Both the position numbers and the translations under genes were made by a program. The notes beneath the pieces were generated by a model that worked only from the letters and a program-made list of their open reading frames with translations, was not told where the DNA came from and did no database searches. Below, in pieces: positions 8,901-15,686 of a stretch of DNA of 64,000 nucleotides. The stretch is from contig NZ_JAKRGA010000003.1 of NCBI RefSeq assembly GCF_022347785.1, positions 682,001 to 746,000 of the forward strand, written 5' to 3'. Source of the stretch: Psychrobium sp. MM17-31 (lineage in GTDB: Bacteria; Pseudomonadota; Gammaproteobacteria; Enterobacterales; Psychrobiaceae). Position 1 is the first letter of the stretch. Each line of letters begins with the position of its first letter.

Positions 8901-9626
8901 ATGGCTATTCAACTAATAGATCGCACCAACAAACACTCATTGACTCACGTGCTTCGCATGGCCTTGATGCAAAAACGTATGACAAAAACGCTTGCGACTA
9001 TAAGAGCGCAGCAGAAGAAATGCGGACATCGCGGTTTACCACTCGTCATTGGTCAGATGTTAGCATTAGTGATGTTACTGTTACTAAGCCCGCTGTTATT
9101 GACTATTGCCTTGCTCATTCGCTTGGAGAGCCGTGGCCCAGTGTTCTTCTCCCAACTGCGTGTTGGTGAAAACGGCCGCCGCTTCACCATGTATAAGCTA
9201 CGCTCAATGTACTTGCCAACGGATCCGCGATTCAAAGCACCAGATCCTGCAAAAAGCAATCGTCAGGGCCTATGTCAGAAATTTAAAAAAGACCCGCGCA
9301 TCACCTGTATCGGCTGGTTTATTCGCAAATACTCAATCGACGAATTGCCACAGTTATTTAACGTGTTAAATGGAGATATGGCCCTAGTAGGCCCAAGACC
9401 AGCACTCACCAGCGAAGTCGAGCAATACAGCCACCAGCAACAAGCTCGTTTACATGCAAAACCGGGATTAACCGGCTTATGGCAAGTATCAGGCCGCGCC
9501 GATATCGACTTTGAACAACAAGTTGAGTTAGACACCCAATACATTGCCAAGCAAAGCCCATGGCTTGACATCAAGCTACTGTTTTTAACAGTACCAGCGG
9601 TATTAATGGCGAAAGGCGCGTATTAG
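8901..9626 (+). CDS. Priming glycosyl-1-phosphate transferase (bacterial sugar transferase)
   Basis: This 241-residue membrane enzyme transfers a sugar-1-phosphate to undecaprenyl phosphate to start EPS synthesis. It has one hydrophobic segment at about 50-73 followed by the conserved catalytic domain, seen as GPVFFSQLRVG, FTMYKLRSM, the DELPQL motif, MALVGPRP and KPGLTGLWQVSGR. It is short because it lacks the N-terminal membrane bundle of WbaP-type enzymes, as in the PglC or monotopic class. Its last eight codons and downstream terminator are duplicated at 10369-10473, after the brnTA genes. Confidence 0.92.
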   Translation: MAIQLIDRTNKHSLTHVLRMALMQKRMTKTLATIRAQQKKCGHRGLPLVIGQMLALVMLLLLSPLLLTIALLIRLESRGPVFFSQLRVGENGRRFTMYKLRSMYLPTDPRFKAPDPAKSNRQGLCQKFKKDPRITCIGWFIRKYSIDELPQLFNVLNGDMALVGPRPALTSEVEQYSHQQQARLHAKPGLTGLWQVSGRADIDFEQQVELDTQYIAKQSPWLDIKLLFLTVPAVLMAKGAY

Positions 9627-9692
9627 GAAAAGGTTAGATTTTTTCATTGATACAAAAAAGCTCCCTATTTACTGATAAATAGGGAGCTTTTA
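9591..9692 (+). repeat. Repeat A, copy 1: end of sugar-transferase gene plus terminator
   Basis: This covers the last codons of the sugar-transferase gene, its stop and the downstream hairpin (stem AAGCTCCCTATTTA, 9654-9691). A diverged copy lies at 10369-10473 in the same orientation, with brnTA between. The hairpin is an intrinsic terminator. Confidence 0.85.
9654..9691 (+). terminator. Terminator after the sugar transferase
   Basis: A 14-16 bp stem around AGCTCCCTATTTA with a four-base loop is flanked by A and T runs. It should work in both directions and so also ends the brnTA transcript arriving from the right. Confidence 0.85.
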
Positions 9693-9726
9693 ATATTTAA
9701 AGACTTAACTCATTAGAGTTACAACA

Positions 9727-9936
9727 TTACTTCCAATCAAGTTTTAACTCTTTATGGCTATTTGCGCAGTCTTTTAAATAAAGGTTAATCAAATTTTGAT
9801 AAGGAATACCATTTTGCTCAGATAGTTGCTTGAAGTATTCAATAACATCCTGATCTAAACGGATAGTAATTTGTTTTTTAAGTTTCTTCGCGTACGGATT
9901 AGATACGGATTCTGAAAAATCATATTGTTCACGCAT
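9727..9936 (-). CDS. brnA: BrnA-type antitoxin
   Basis: This 69-residue DNA-binding antitoxin should neutralise the BrnT ribonuclease and repress the operon. After a variable N terminus it shows the ribbon-helix-helix signature KKQITIRLDQDVIEYFKQL, followed by the tail GIPYQNLINLYLKDC that is typical of BrnA. The frame continues upstream to 10089, but AAGGGG precedes the ATG at 9934-9936, and that start overlaps the toxin gene by only 8 bases, as usual for this pair. It is encoded downstream of its toxin. Confidence 0.88.
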   Translation of the reverse strand: MREQYDFSESVSNPYAKKLKKQITIRLDQDVIEYFKQLSEQNGIPYQNLINLYLKDCANSHKELKLDWK

Positions 9937-10225
9937 ATCGGAACCCCTTATATTGTTTACGCTCGTGCTTTTCAGCTTTTCGCGCTGAAATAATACGAAT
10001 CCTATCGTCAGGCTCTCGATAACAATGACAAACGACAAGCGTTTTGAATTGACTGCTTTCACCGAGAAGAATAAAGCGCTCTTCGCCAAAAGAGCTGTCG
10101 GGATCTGGAATTAATCGAGCGTAGGAATCGTAAAATACAGACTGTGCTTCTTCGAAACTCACACCATGTTTCTTTATATTCGAACTCGCTTTATTAGGAT
10201 CCCATTCAAATATAATGTCACTCAT
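9929..10225 (-). CDS. brnT: BrnT-type toxin (DUF497 ribonuclease)
   Basis: This 98-residue protein belongs to a family of RelE-fold ribonucleases that slow growth until bound by BrnA. Family marks are FEWDPNKASSNIKKHGVSFEEA at the N terminus (split here as FEWDPNKASSNIKKHG then VSFEEA), the DP..S..EER strand near 41-50 and the C-terminal IISARKAEKHERKQY with its catalytic basic residues. The toxin is encoded first, as in other brnTA operons. No Shine-Dalgarno is visible before the ATG, so the mRNA may be leaderless or weakly translated. The module lies between two copies of repeat A. Confidence 0.9.
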   Translation of the reverse strand: MSDIIFEWDPNKASSNIKKHGVSFEEAQSVFYDSYARLIPDPDSSFGEERFILLGESSQFKTLVVCHCYREPDDRIRIISARKAEKHERKQYKGFRYA

Positions 10226-10227
10226 AA

Positions 10228-10251
10228 ATTACAGTGTAGTTATATTGTAAT
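10228..10251 (-). promoter_or_regulatory. Palindromic operator candidate of brnTA
   Basis: An imperfect inverted repeat with outer arms ATTACA and TGTAAT lies directly before the brnT ATG and overlaps a TATAAC -10-like element on the minus strand. BrnA autorepression is known for the family; this exact site is an inference. Confidence 0.4.
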
Positions 10252-10368
10252 TATTTGGCAAGTTTGATATTAGAATCCAAATGATCCTACAGCGCCTCAT
10301 TTTCTTGCTGCTTAGAGAATTGAGCAATTACTTTGTCATATTTTGAGTGTCACTTTTTATTTTTCTCT

Positions 10369-10473
10369 GTCCCAACGGTATTAATAGCGAAAGGCGCGTA
10401 TTAGATTAGGAAAGGGTTAGATTTATTAACCTGCAAAAAAAGCTCCCTATTTATTACTAAATAGGGAGCTTTA
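10369..10473 (+). repeat. Repeat A, copy 2: orphan 3' end of a sugar-transferase gene
   Basis: This carries the last eight codons of the sugar-transferase gene (the third is Ile instead of Met), its stop and the same AGCTCCCTATTTA terminator hairpin (10435-10473), but no gene body in front. The hairpin also serves as terminator for the hipA-like gene on the minus strand. Confidence 0.85.
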
Positions 10474-10497
10474 TCGGCTAAAAATTGTATCCAATTT

Positions 10498-11805
10498 TTA
10501 CAAAATAGCCTTCAACCAGTCACTAGCGATAGTTTTAAAAGATTCCGAAACTCTCGAATCATCAGAAACTCGTTGCCAGAAATCACCAGCCAATAATGTA
10601 GCCTGTTGCCAAATCTCATCTGAAATATTGTCAGGACGCACAATTTTCACCTTAGGCGTCGGAATATCGGCGTTATTTGGCATATATGCCATGGGCAAAA
10701 TGTCATATGCAGGCGTTAGTTTTGATGGAGTTATTCCATCTAAAAATAGCGATACATTACCATTATGGGTATCCGTATTTCCGATAAGCCTACTGAATGA
10801 TAACCAAAGTTTTAGCAACTCAGCTTGGTCAGGTTTAATAATCTCTTGGGCCAATAGTTTATCAGCAGCGTCAGACCAGTTTTCTACATAACCAATAAAT
10901 TCAGCAATCACACTTTCAAGTGACACCATGCCGATTTGACCTTCCTCACGTTCGACAACGGTCCTATCGAAACGTTTGACTTCAAGATAGGCGCGTTTCT
11001 CGGTCACAAAAATATCTGTTTCTGCCGCATAACCATTGTATTCACGCAATACGTTTAGCGCATGATGCTCACAGATGAGCAAATCTTTTACCCTCTCGGC
11101 ATTAGAGTTAGCCACATTGAGCGATTGGCTATATTTTACAATTTTAGACGAACCAAGAAGTGCATTAAATTTCGGTTGCTCGCCACCTGCTGATGAACCT
11201 CCAGCTTCTTCAAACTCAGTAAACATTGGCTTAGTTAAATGAGTTTCATAGCGCTCTAATATTCGTTCACGCGTTGGGATGCTTGATTTAACACTTCGCA
11301 CCGTATCGAAATTTTTATACAGCTCAAAGTTGCCCGGCGTGTTATTTGGCTCTAATACTAAATAGCGCAGCACATCATCACTGCTCCAACTATCGACTCG
11401 TGGCGAGACTTGTAAATTTGACGCTACCCGCTTACCAATCAAACGACCGATGAATCCTTGTGGCTTTAAGTCAAAGAAAAACCATGGTAAATCATCATAG
11501 GCAACTATTTCGTTATCCATTTCCAAAACACTACCATTATCAATAATCCATAACTTACCGAGTTGATGAATAACCGCATTTTCATCGACTTGCCTAACCA
11601 AAACAGGTTGAGTAACCCCCTTAACCGCACGAAGGTAGATATAACGAACGTTCTTACCCTGACCTAAACGCACCACCTTTCCATCATCAATTAATTTAGT
11701 TAACTGACGAGATACAGTAGAAACGCTCACAGACAAAAAGTCAGCCAATTCGGCTGAACTACATTGCCCAGTCATGCGTAAATAGCGGGAAAGTCGGTCA
11801 ATCAT
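10498..11805 (-). CDS. HipA-family kinase with N-terminal HTH (YjjJ/HipH-like)
   Basis: This 435-residue protein joins a winged helix-turn-helix (about 4-60, SSAELADFLSVSVSTVSRQL) to a HipA-type Ser/Thr kinase. The Gly-rich loop GGSSAGGEQPKF lies at 202-213, KRFDR at 277-281, the catalytic motif GNTDTHNGN at 342-350 (Asp345) and the metal-binding AYDILP at 366-371. HipA relatives phosphorylate aminoacyl-tRNA synthetases or other targets and cause growth arrest. This architecture matches E. coli YjjJ (HipH), which lacks a separate HipB. No hipB is present nearby, so the HTH may replace it. It sits in the accessory insert next to brnTA. Active-site residues look intact. Confidence 0.87.
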   Translation of the reverse strand: MIDRLSRYLRMTGQCSSAELADFLSVSVSTVSRQLTKLIDDGKVVRLGQGKNVRYIYLRAVKGVTQPVLVRQVDENAVIHQLGKLWIIDNGSVLEMDNEIVAYDDLPWFFFDLKPQGFIGRLIGKRVASNLQVSPRVDSWSSDDVLRYLVLEPNNTPGNFELYKNFDTVRSVKSSIPTRERILERYETHLTKPMFTEFEEAGGSSAGGEQPKFNALLGSSKIVKYSQSLNVANSNAERVKDLLICEHHALNVLREYNGYAAETDIFVTEKRAYLEVKRFDRTVVEREEGQIGMVSLESVIAEFIGYVENWSDAADKLLAQEIIKPDQAELLKLWLSFSRLIGNTDTHNGNVSLFLDGITPSKLTPAYDILPMAYMPNNADIPTPKVKIVRPDNISDEIWQQATLLAGDFWQRVSDDSRVSESFKTIASDWLKAIL

Positions 11806-12005
11806 GACGAGATTAGATTCCTTTGAAACACTTGTTATTATTGAATTACAGAATTGATACTAACAATTAATGACGAGAATAACTAGCAGGCATTTTACTT
11901 AGTTTTTGGAGCTTGGAATATGAAATTTTGAAGTAGAGGCTAGCATAACAACCTAGAACTTTGGCTGTTTTTACTTATGAGTCCCATTGTCAAAATCGCA
12001 AAATA

Positions 12006-12038
12006 AAAGCCCAGTATCTATTGCAAGATACTGGGCTT
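12006..12038 (-). terminator. Intrinsic terminator of the 12963-12103 gene pair
   Basis: Stem AAAGCCCAGTATCT pairs with its complement around a five-base loop. On the minus strand it is followed by a T-rich run. It directly abuts repeat B copy 1. The rest of 11806-12005, upstream of the hipA-like gene, is AT-rich with no recognisable element. Confidence 0.75.
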
Positions 12039-12100
12039 TCGAAGTCATGCGGCTTAAGCGATTAAAAATCATTGAGAAATTTTAGGGTGTCACTTTTTAT
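12033..12100. repeat. Repeat B, copy 1
   Basis: This 68-base segment matches 14682-14749 without gaps, 61 of 68 bases by eye. It ends in GGGTGTCACTTTTTAT, a sequence that recurs at 10347-10360 (as GAGTGTCACTTTTT). It begins 2 bases beyond the stop of the minus-strand gene at 12103-12489. Confidence 0.85.
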
Positions 12101-12102
12101 GA

Positions 12103-12489
12103 TTAATCAAACCAGCTTTTAAAGAAAAGGGAAAAAGAACGACTTTCATAAGAAAGATTTAAATAAAAAACAACAAGGCACTGAATTATTGGCATCAGAA
12201 AGGAAAATCTTAACCAAACATTTTTGCTCTTTGTTACAACAAAAACAAAAGATATAAAAAAGCTCAAAAATACTAATAGCGCTCTATAAGGGTAATAATC
12301 AGAATAAGCTAAAATTGGAAAATCGCTAATAGAGTCAACGCCACCAAAATAAATAAAAAATGGCATATATAGAAAATACAAAACGAGCTTTTGTTTTACA
12401 TCAAGTTCAACATCCCTTCTTATATGTATTAGCATTATAAAAATAACAAGCAGCAGGGTTACTCTCAAAACATCATATATAAAGATCAT
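12103..12489 (-). CDS. Small four-helix membrane protein, unknown function
   Basis: I do not recognise the family. The 128-residue product has hydrophobic segments at about 5-22, 35-50, 68-86 and 92-112, and ends in a short polar tail, so it should be an inner-membrane protein. Its start follows the stop of the next gene upstream (12508-12963) by 18 bases, so the two form an operon. The Shine-Dalgarno is weak. The gene is AT-rich compared with the EPS genes, and a repeat B copy touches its 3' end. Immunity or accessory roles are possible but not shown. Confidence 0.55.
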   Translation of the reverse strand: MIFIYDVLRVTLLLVIFIMLIHIRRDVELDVKQKLVLYFLYMPFFIYFGGVDSISDFPILAYSDYYPYRALLVFLSFFISFVFVVTKSKNVWLRFSFLMPIIQCLVVFYLNLSYESRSFSLFFKSWFD

Positions 12490-12507
12490 TGTTACACCGC
12501 AGCCAGT

Positions 12508-12963
12508 TCATTTTATTAAAAATTCGTCAATGACTCTGTCATATTCATTTATATCGAATTCAAACTCAGTCAGATTAATTAAAACACTGTCACTAGCTTC
12601 GCCTTCAAATCTCCCATCTTCATCGCCGAAATAAATATCAGTCCATTTAACCGAAGTTTCAGTTCGAATGATTTTACAAGATATTACGCCACAATAATCA
12701 CAACCACAGTGACAGCGATAAAGGACAAAACGACCGTTATTTAGTTGATTATTGGGCAACTCAAGCCCTTTTAGTTCAGCTTTATGATTTGTGGTTGATT
12801 CAAACTCAGTTTGACCAAACCAAGGGCGACTCTCTTCGAAATTGTATAGCTGTGAAAGACCTATTCCATCAACAATAAACTCAGATTGATAATGCAGAGC
12901 TTCTTGTTCTACACCATCAATTTGATATTGATAGCCAATCTTCCTGATTTCTAAAGTATTCAT
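12508..12963 (-). CDS. Unknown acidic protein with a Cys-rich CxCGCDYCG motif
   Basis: This 151-residue soluble protein has no family I can name. Near residues 84-93 it has the motif CHCGCDYCGVIS, which could bind zinc or form disulfides. It is rich in Glu and Asp with strongly alternating strand-like stretches. No signal peptide is seen. It is the first gene of a pair with the small membrane protein at 12103. Such acidic single-domain proteins in accessory DNA are often immunity proteins, but there is no direct support for that here. Confidence 0.6.
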   Translation of the reverse strand: MNTLEIRKIGYQYQIDGVEQEALHYQSEFIVDGIGLSQLYNFEESRPWFGQTEFESTTNHKAELKGLELPNNQLNNGRFVLYRCHCGCDYCGVISCKIIRTETSVKWTDIYFGDEDGRFEGEASDSVLINLTEFEFDINEYDRVIDEFLIK

Positions 12964-13099
12964 AATTTAAATTAACAAAAATATTGATGACAGTATGCTG
13001 AAAATTCCACTTGTTAACAAATCTCACGATTTAATTAAACTGTCTAATTCACGCGATCTTGCTATATACTCAAGATTCTTTCTTTAAGTCGGACTTAAC

Positions 13100-13296
13100 A
13101 ATTTTGGGACAGCCATAAACTTAACTGCTCAGCATATAGAGCTTTAACACTTGGCGAAAAAACAATCCAACTGCCAAAGCAAAAATTTCAGCTGGCGAGT
13201 AATAAAAAAGCAGCCACTGTAAAAGGCTGCTTTGTTCAATTTTTTTATATAAGCACTTGGTAAATAAATAGAAAAAAATGGTTGTCCCTTTTTTAT
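13100..13296. repeat. Repeat C, copy 1: MITE-like element with terminal inverted repeats
   Basis: The element starts AATTTTGGGACAGCCATAAA and ends AAATGGTTGTCCCTTTTTT, giving imperfect inverted ends GGGACAGCCATAAA / GGGACAACCATTT. It contains the hairpin AGCAGCC-ACTGTAAAA-GGCTGCT with a T run (13208-13233). A second copy lies at 14469-14656. It occupies most of the 445-base gap between the genes ending at 12963 and 13409; the remaining bases show nothing recognisable. Confidence 0.8.
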
Positions 13297-13408
13297 TTCA
13301 GCAACAATTGGCTACTGAAAATACAAGCGTTATTTGTGCCGCTATCGCGACACAAAAGTCAGGCTAATGCCTTGACAGCAAGGGAGCGTCCATATATGTC
13401 TAATCTTT

Positions 13409-14053
13409 TTACAATGCCCCCTTCGAAAATACCAGAGATTTAACAATCAAACGCTTTGACCTAAATTCCAAATTTATTCTTAGTCGTCTATTTTTATACA
13501 CTGGAATATACACTTCCACACGTCCATTACCTTGATTTCTCATCGAAATATATGTGCTATTTTTAATATCGTTATAATCTAGCGGATAATTTGAGCGTAA
13601 TTCAGTTGTAAAGGTCTCTGAATTAAACAGTACGTAAAATTCTTCCTGAATAATCTTAAACTCTTCAATTGACTCAAATGAAGTACCTAATATTCTTGGA
13701 ATTTTATTCCCTTCGATATAGCCACATTCATTTGCTTTTTTCTGGGCAACCATTAACTTTTCTATAGTGAGTTTTATCGGACGTTCTTGTTTCTTAACAA
13801 TCTTTACCGGGTCAATGTAATAATAACACCATACTCTGGAGTAGATTCCTTTCTTAACAAGTTCTACCGTATAGATATATGAATCATTTATTTCGATAAA
13901 TCTCTCATTATAGGAATTAAATGTATTTGGAATTGAAGACTTAAAATTATCCACCCTCGATGAAAACTCCTTTTTATTCAATTCTTTACTGTTGACACCA
14001 CTAAAAACAAGTATAAAAATAACTAAATAAAAATATTTTATTTTAAGTACCAT
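13409..14053 (-). CDS. Exported protein of unknown function
   Basis: The 214-residue product begins MVLKIKYFYLVIFILVFSGVNS, a clear Sec-type signal peptide (written here as two runs MVLKIKYFYLV and IFILVFSGVNS), so it acts outside the cytoplasm. The mature part is basic and strand-rich with two Cys. I recognise no family. The ATG lies 1 base after the stop of the decayed metalloprotease gene, so the two were translationally coupled. That layout suggests a periplasmic partner or immunity protein for the protease, but this is an inference from position only. AT content is high. Confidence 0.6.
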   Translation of the reverse strand: MVLKIKYFYLVIFILVFSGVNSKELNKKEFSSRVDNFKSSIPNTFNSYNERFIEINDSYIYTVELVKKGIYSRVWCYYYIDPVKIVKKQERPIKLTIEKLMVAQKKANECGYIEGNKIPRILGTSFESIEEFKIIQEEFYVLFNSETFTTELRSNYPLDYNDIKNSTYISMRNQGNGRVEVYIPVYKNRRLRINLEFRSKRLIVKSLVFSKGAL

Positions 14054-14054
14054 A

Positions 14055-14468
14055 TTAGTGTCCTGTTCTATCTTTGTCGCGACCCAATGCGCTATTGTAT
14101 GCGTTATAAAATCTAACTCGATCAGAAGTTAGAATTTCTCTTATTTCACTATATGACGTCATACTTCCGGCCTTCCCATCTGGTGCATTCTTTTGATGCC
14201 TCATTCCAAAATAGTGAGTAAATTCATGTTGGAACGTATTTCTGTACGTGCGATAGTCTTTTCCTATAAATACAGTTGTGCTAATCCCTGCTTGTAATAC
14301 AACTCCTCTCATTTGTACGTACTTTTTCCTGTGTCTCTTTGATAATTATCTACACAATCATAATCACAATGGAGTTTTTTGAGCCCCTTCATTAAACGCC
14401 TTGATTTCCTCATCAACAAGCTTATCTAAAAGGCCTGATTCTTCGTCATTATATACATTTAGATTACC
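14055..14468 (-). pseudogene. Decayed zinc metalloprotease (metzincin-type) gene fragment
   Basis: The intact 3' frame (14055-14312, 85 residues) carries HEFTHYFGMRH, the HExxHxxGxxH zinc site of metzincin proteases, followed by a Met-containing SMTSYSE that may be the Met-turn. Upstream, two more frames read sensibly: from 14468 GNLNVYNDEESGLLDKLVDE up to a TGA at 14364-14366, then DYDCVDNYQRDTGKSTYK up to a stop just before the ATG. Joining them needs two single-base shifts. The 5' end is cut exactly at repeat C copy 2. The gene looks like the 3' remnant of a larger secreted or toxin protein. The name of the parent family is unknown. Confidence 0.6.
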
Positions 14469-14656
14469 AATTTTGGGACAGCCATAAATTTAACCGCTCA
14501 GTATTTAGCACTAGACGCTCAAAACACCCTACCGCTAGAGCAAAAAAATTCAACTGGCGAGTAATAAAAAAGCAGCCACTGTAAAAGGCTGCTTTGCTTA
14601 TTTTTGCTATATAAGCACTGGGTAAATATATAAAAAAATATGGATGTCTTTTTTTA
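14469..14656. repeat. Repeat C, copy 2
   Basis: This is the same element as 13100-13296 with left end AATTTTGGGACAGCCATAAA, the same AGCAGCC hairpin (14568-14595) and a more degraded right end (ATATGGATGTCTTTTTTT). It truncates the metalloprotease fragment on its left side. Confidence 0.8.
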
Positions 14657-14681
14657 CTCTTTGTTATTATGAGAAGGTATT

Positions 14682-14749
14682 GAGCTTTCGAAGTTATGCG
14701 ACTTAAGTAATTAAAAATCAGTGAGAAATTTTTGGGTGTCACTTTTTAT
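14682..14749. repeat. Repeat B, copy 2
   Basis: This is the gapless partner of 12033-12100. Its end supplies the last codons and the stop (within AATAAAAAGTGACACCC on the minus strand) of the lipoprotein gene at 14739-15125. Confidence 0.85.
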
Positions 14750-15125
14750 TGCAAATCCTCCAACCTTTATCTCGATAATGCGATGCCATCCTAGCATTAT
14801 AATACTTCGCGTAGACTCGGGCTAAAGCGTTAAATTTGGCTGCCGAATAATTTGGATAAAAATGAGAGGTTTTATCAATAACTCTTATTCTTGCTGGTGA
14901 TATATGGCACTTAATATCAATTCCAGGGATCAAAATCTTATGGCTATAGACACCAATTAAGCGGAAGTCTTCATTTAATATAGATTTTTCTGCGTCCGCA
15001 TTCGGGTTAGCCGTAAAAATTTTCTCGATGGAATTCTCGAAACCGCTTTCTTTAGTTTTCGTACAAGCAAATAAAAATGTAAAAGCGCATATCAATACAA
15101 TCATGCTTTTCATATAGTCTTTCAT
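14739..15125 (-). CDS. Small lipoprotein of unknown function
   Basis: The 128-residue product has a type II signal peptide with lipobox LFAC (Cys21), so it should be an inner- or outer-membrane lipoprotein. A second in-frame Met at residue 5 gives a more usual signal. The mature part has a strand-rich middle and a helical C terminus (FNALARVYAKYYNARM), with Cys at about 78 and 125. I recognise no family. The final NKK and stop lie in repeat B copy 2, so the true end may have been altered by that element. Confidence 0.55.
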   Translation of the reverse strand: MKDYMKSMIVLICAFTFLFACTKTKESGFENSIEKIFTANPNADAEKSILNEDFRLIGVYSHKILIPGIDIKCHISPARIRVIDKTSHFYPNYSAAKFNALARVYAKYYNARMASHYRDKGWRICNKK

Positions 15126-15475
15126 TAAAGTTCACTATTCTTCTTTTTAAAATAACCTGTTCAAGGTTGTTTAAACTGCGAATTTCAAAATCATTTTGAG
15201 TCATACTCATCGCCTAGAGACTCTGCACGACTCAGACTAAGCCGTTTAAGTTTGATGAGGCTGTCATCTTCATCAATATTAATTAGTGTACAGTATGTAC
15301 CCTAAAGCAATTTACCGCTTAATATACAAAGCGAATGAAGATAAATATCCTTAGTATTTTCAAATAAATAGATTATCAAAATTGTAATCATTTAAAACCT
15401 CGATTTAAAAATAAACATGTGAAAAACGTAATCGTCCCTGACGTTAAGATGAGTTAACCTAACTCAACCAAATTC

Positions 15476-15508
15476 CATTTTGCAAACCACCCTATTCCCG
15501 CATTGCAA
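15476..15508. promoter_or_regulatory. Possible enhancer-binding sites upstream of wza
   Basis: ATTTTGCAAAC and CGCATTGCAA occur here, about 80-130 bases before the sigma-54 candidate at 15590. The same motifs lie between galU and the next gene. The rest of 15126-15475 is AT-rich with no recognised element. Confidence 0.4.
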
Positions 15509-15589
15509 AACGCAAATCCCAACATTTACCACCAATACACAACCCGACAAAATCAATATAAAACAATACCTTAACTAACAAACCAATCT

Positions 15590-15604
15590 TGGTACAGTCC
15601 CTGC
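15590..15604 (+). promoter_or_regulatory. Sigma-54 promoter candidate for the wza operon
   Basis: TGGTACAGTCCCTGC has TGG-AC at -24, exact spacing and CTGCA at -12. The predicted start is near 15616, leaving a leader of about 70 bases to the wza-like ATG. Confidence 0.6.
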
Positions 15605-15686
15605 AATCCACTGATACATAACTCATCATCAGATTTAAAAACGCAAAACAGCCACACACTGGATAAACAACTACAAGGAGTGCGAT

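Noticed and set aside
9937..10089. N-terminal extension of the BrnA antitoxin frame
   Set aside because: The extension lies wholly within the brnT gene, does not look like the family, and a good ribosome site marks the shorter start.
13297..13408. Possible integron attC-like sequence between repeat C and the exported-protein gene
   Set aside because: No GTTRRRY core or paired core sites could be found, and no integrase is present.
14464..14742. 92-codon minus-strand reading frame over repeats C and B
   Set aside because: It runs entirely through repeat sequence and a hairpin, shows no family pattern and lacks a ribosome site. It is a chance frame.
15113..15305. Short minus-strand frame ending SRAESLGDEYDSK before the lipoprotein gene
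   Set aside because: About 33 codons with no start and no recognisable family. It could be a gene remnant, but chance is as likely.
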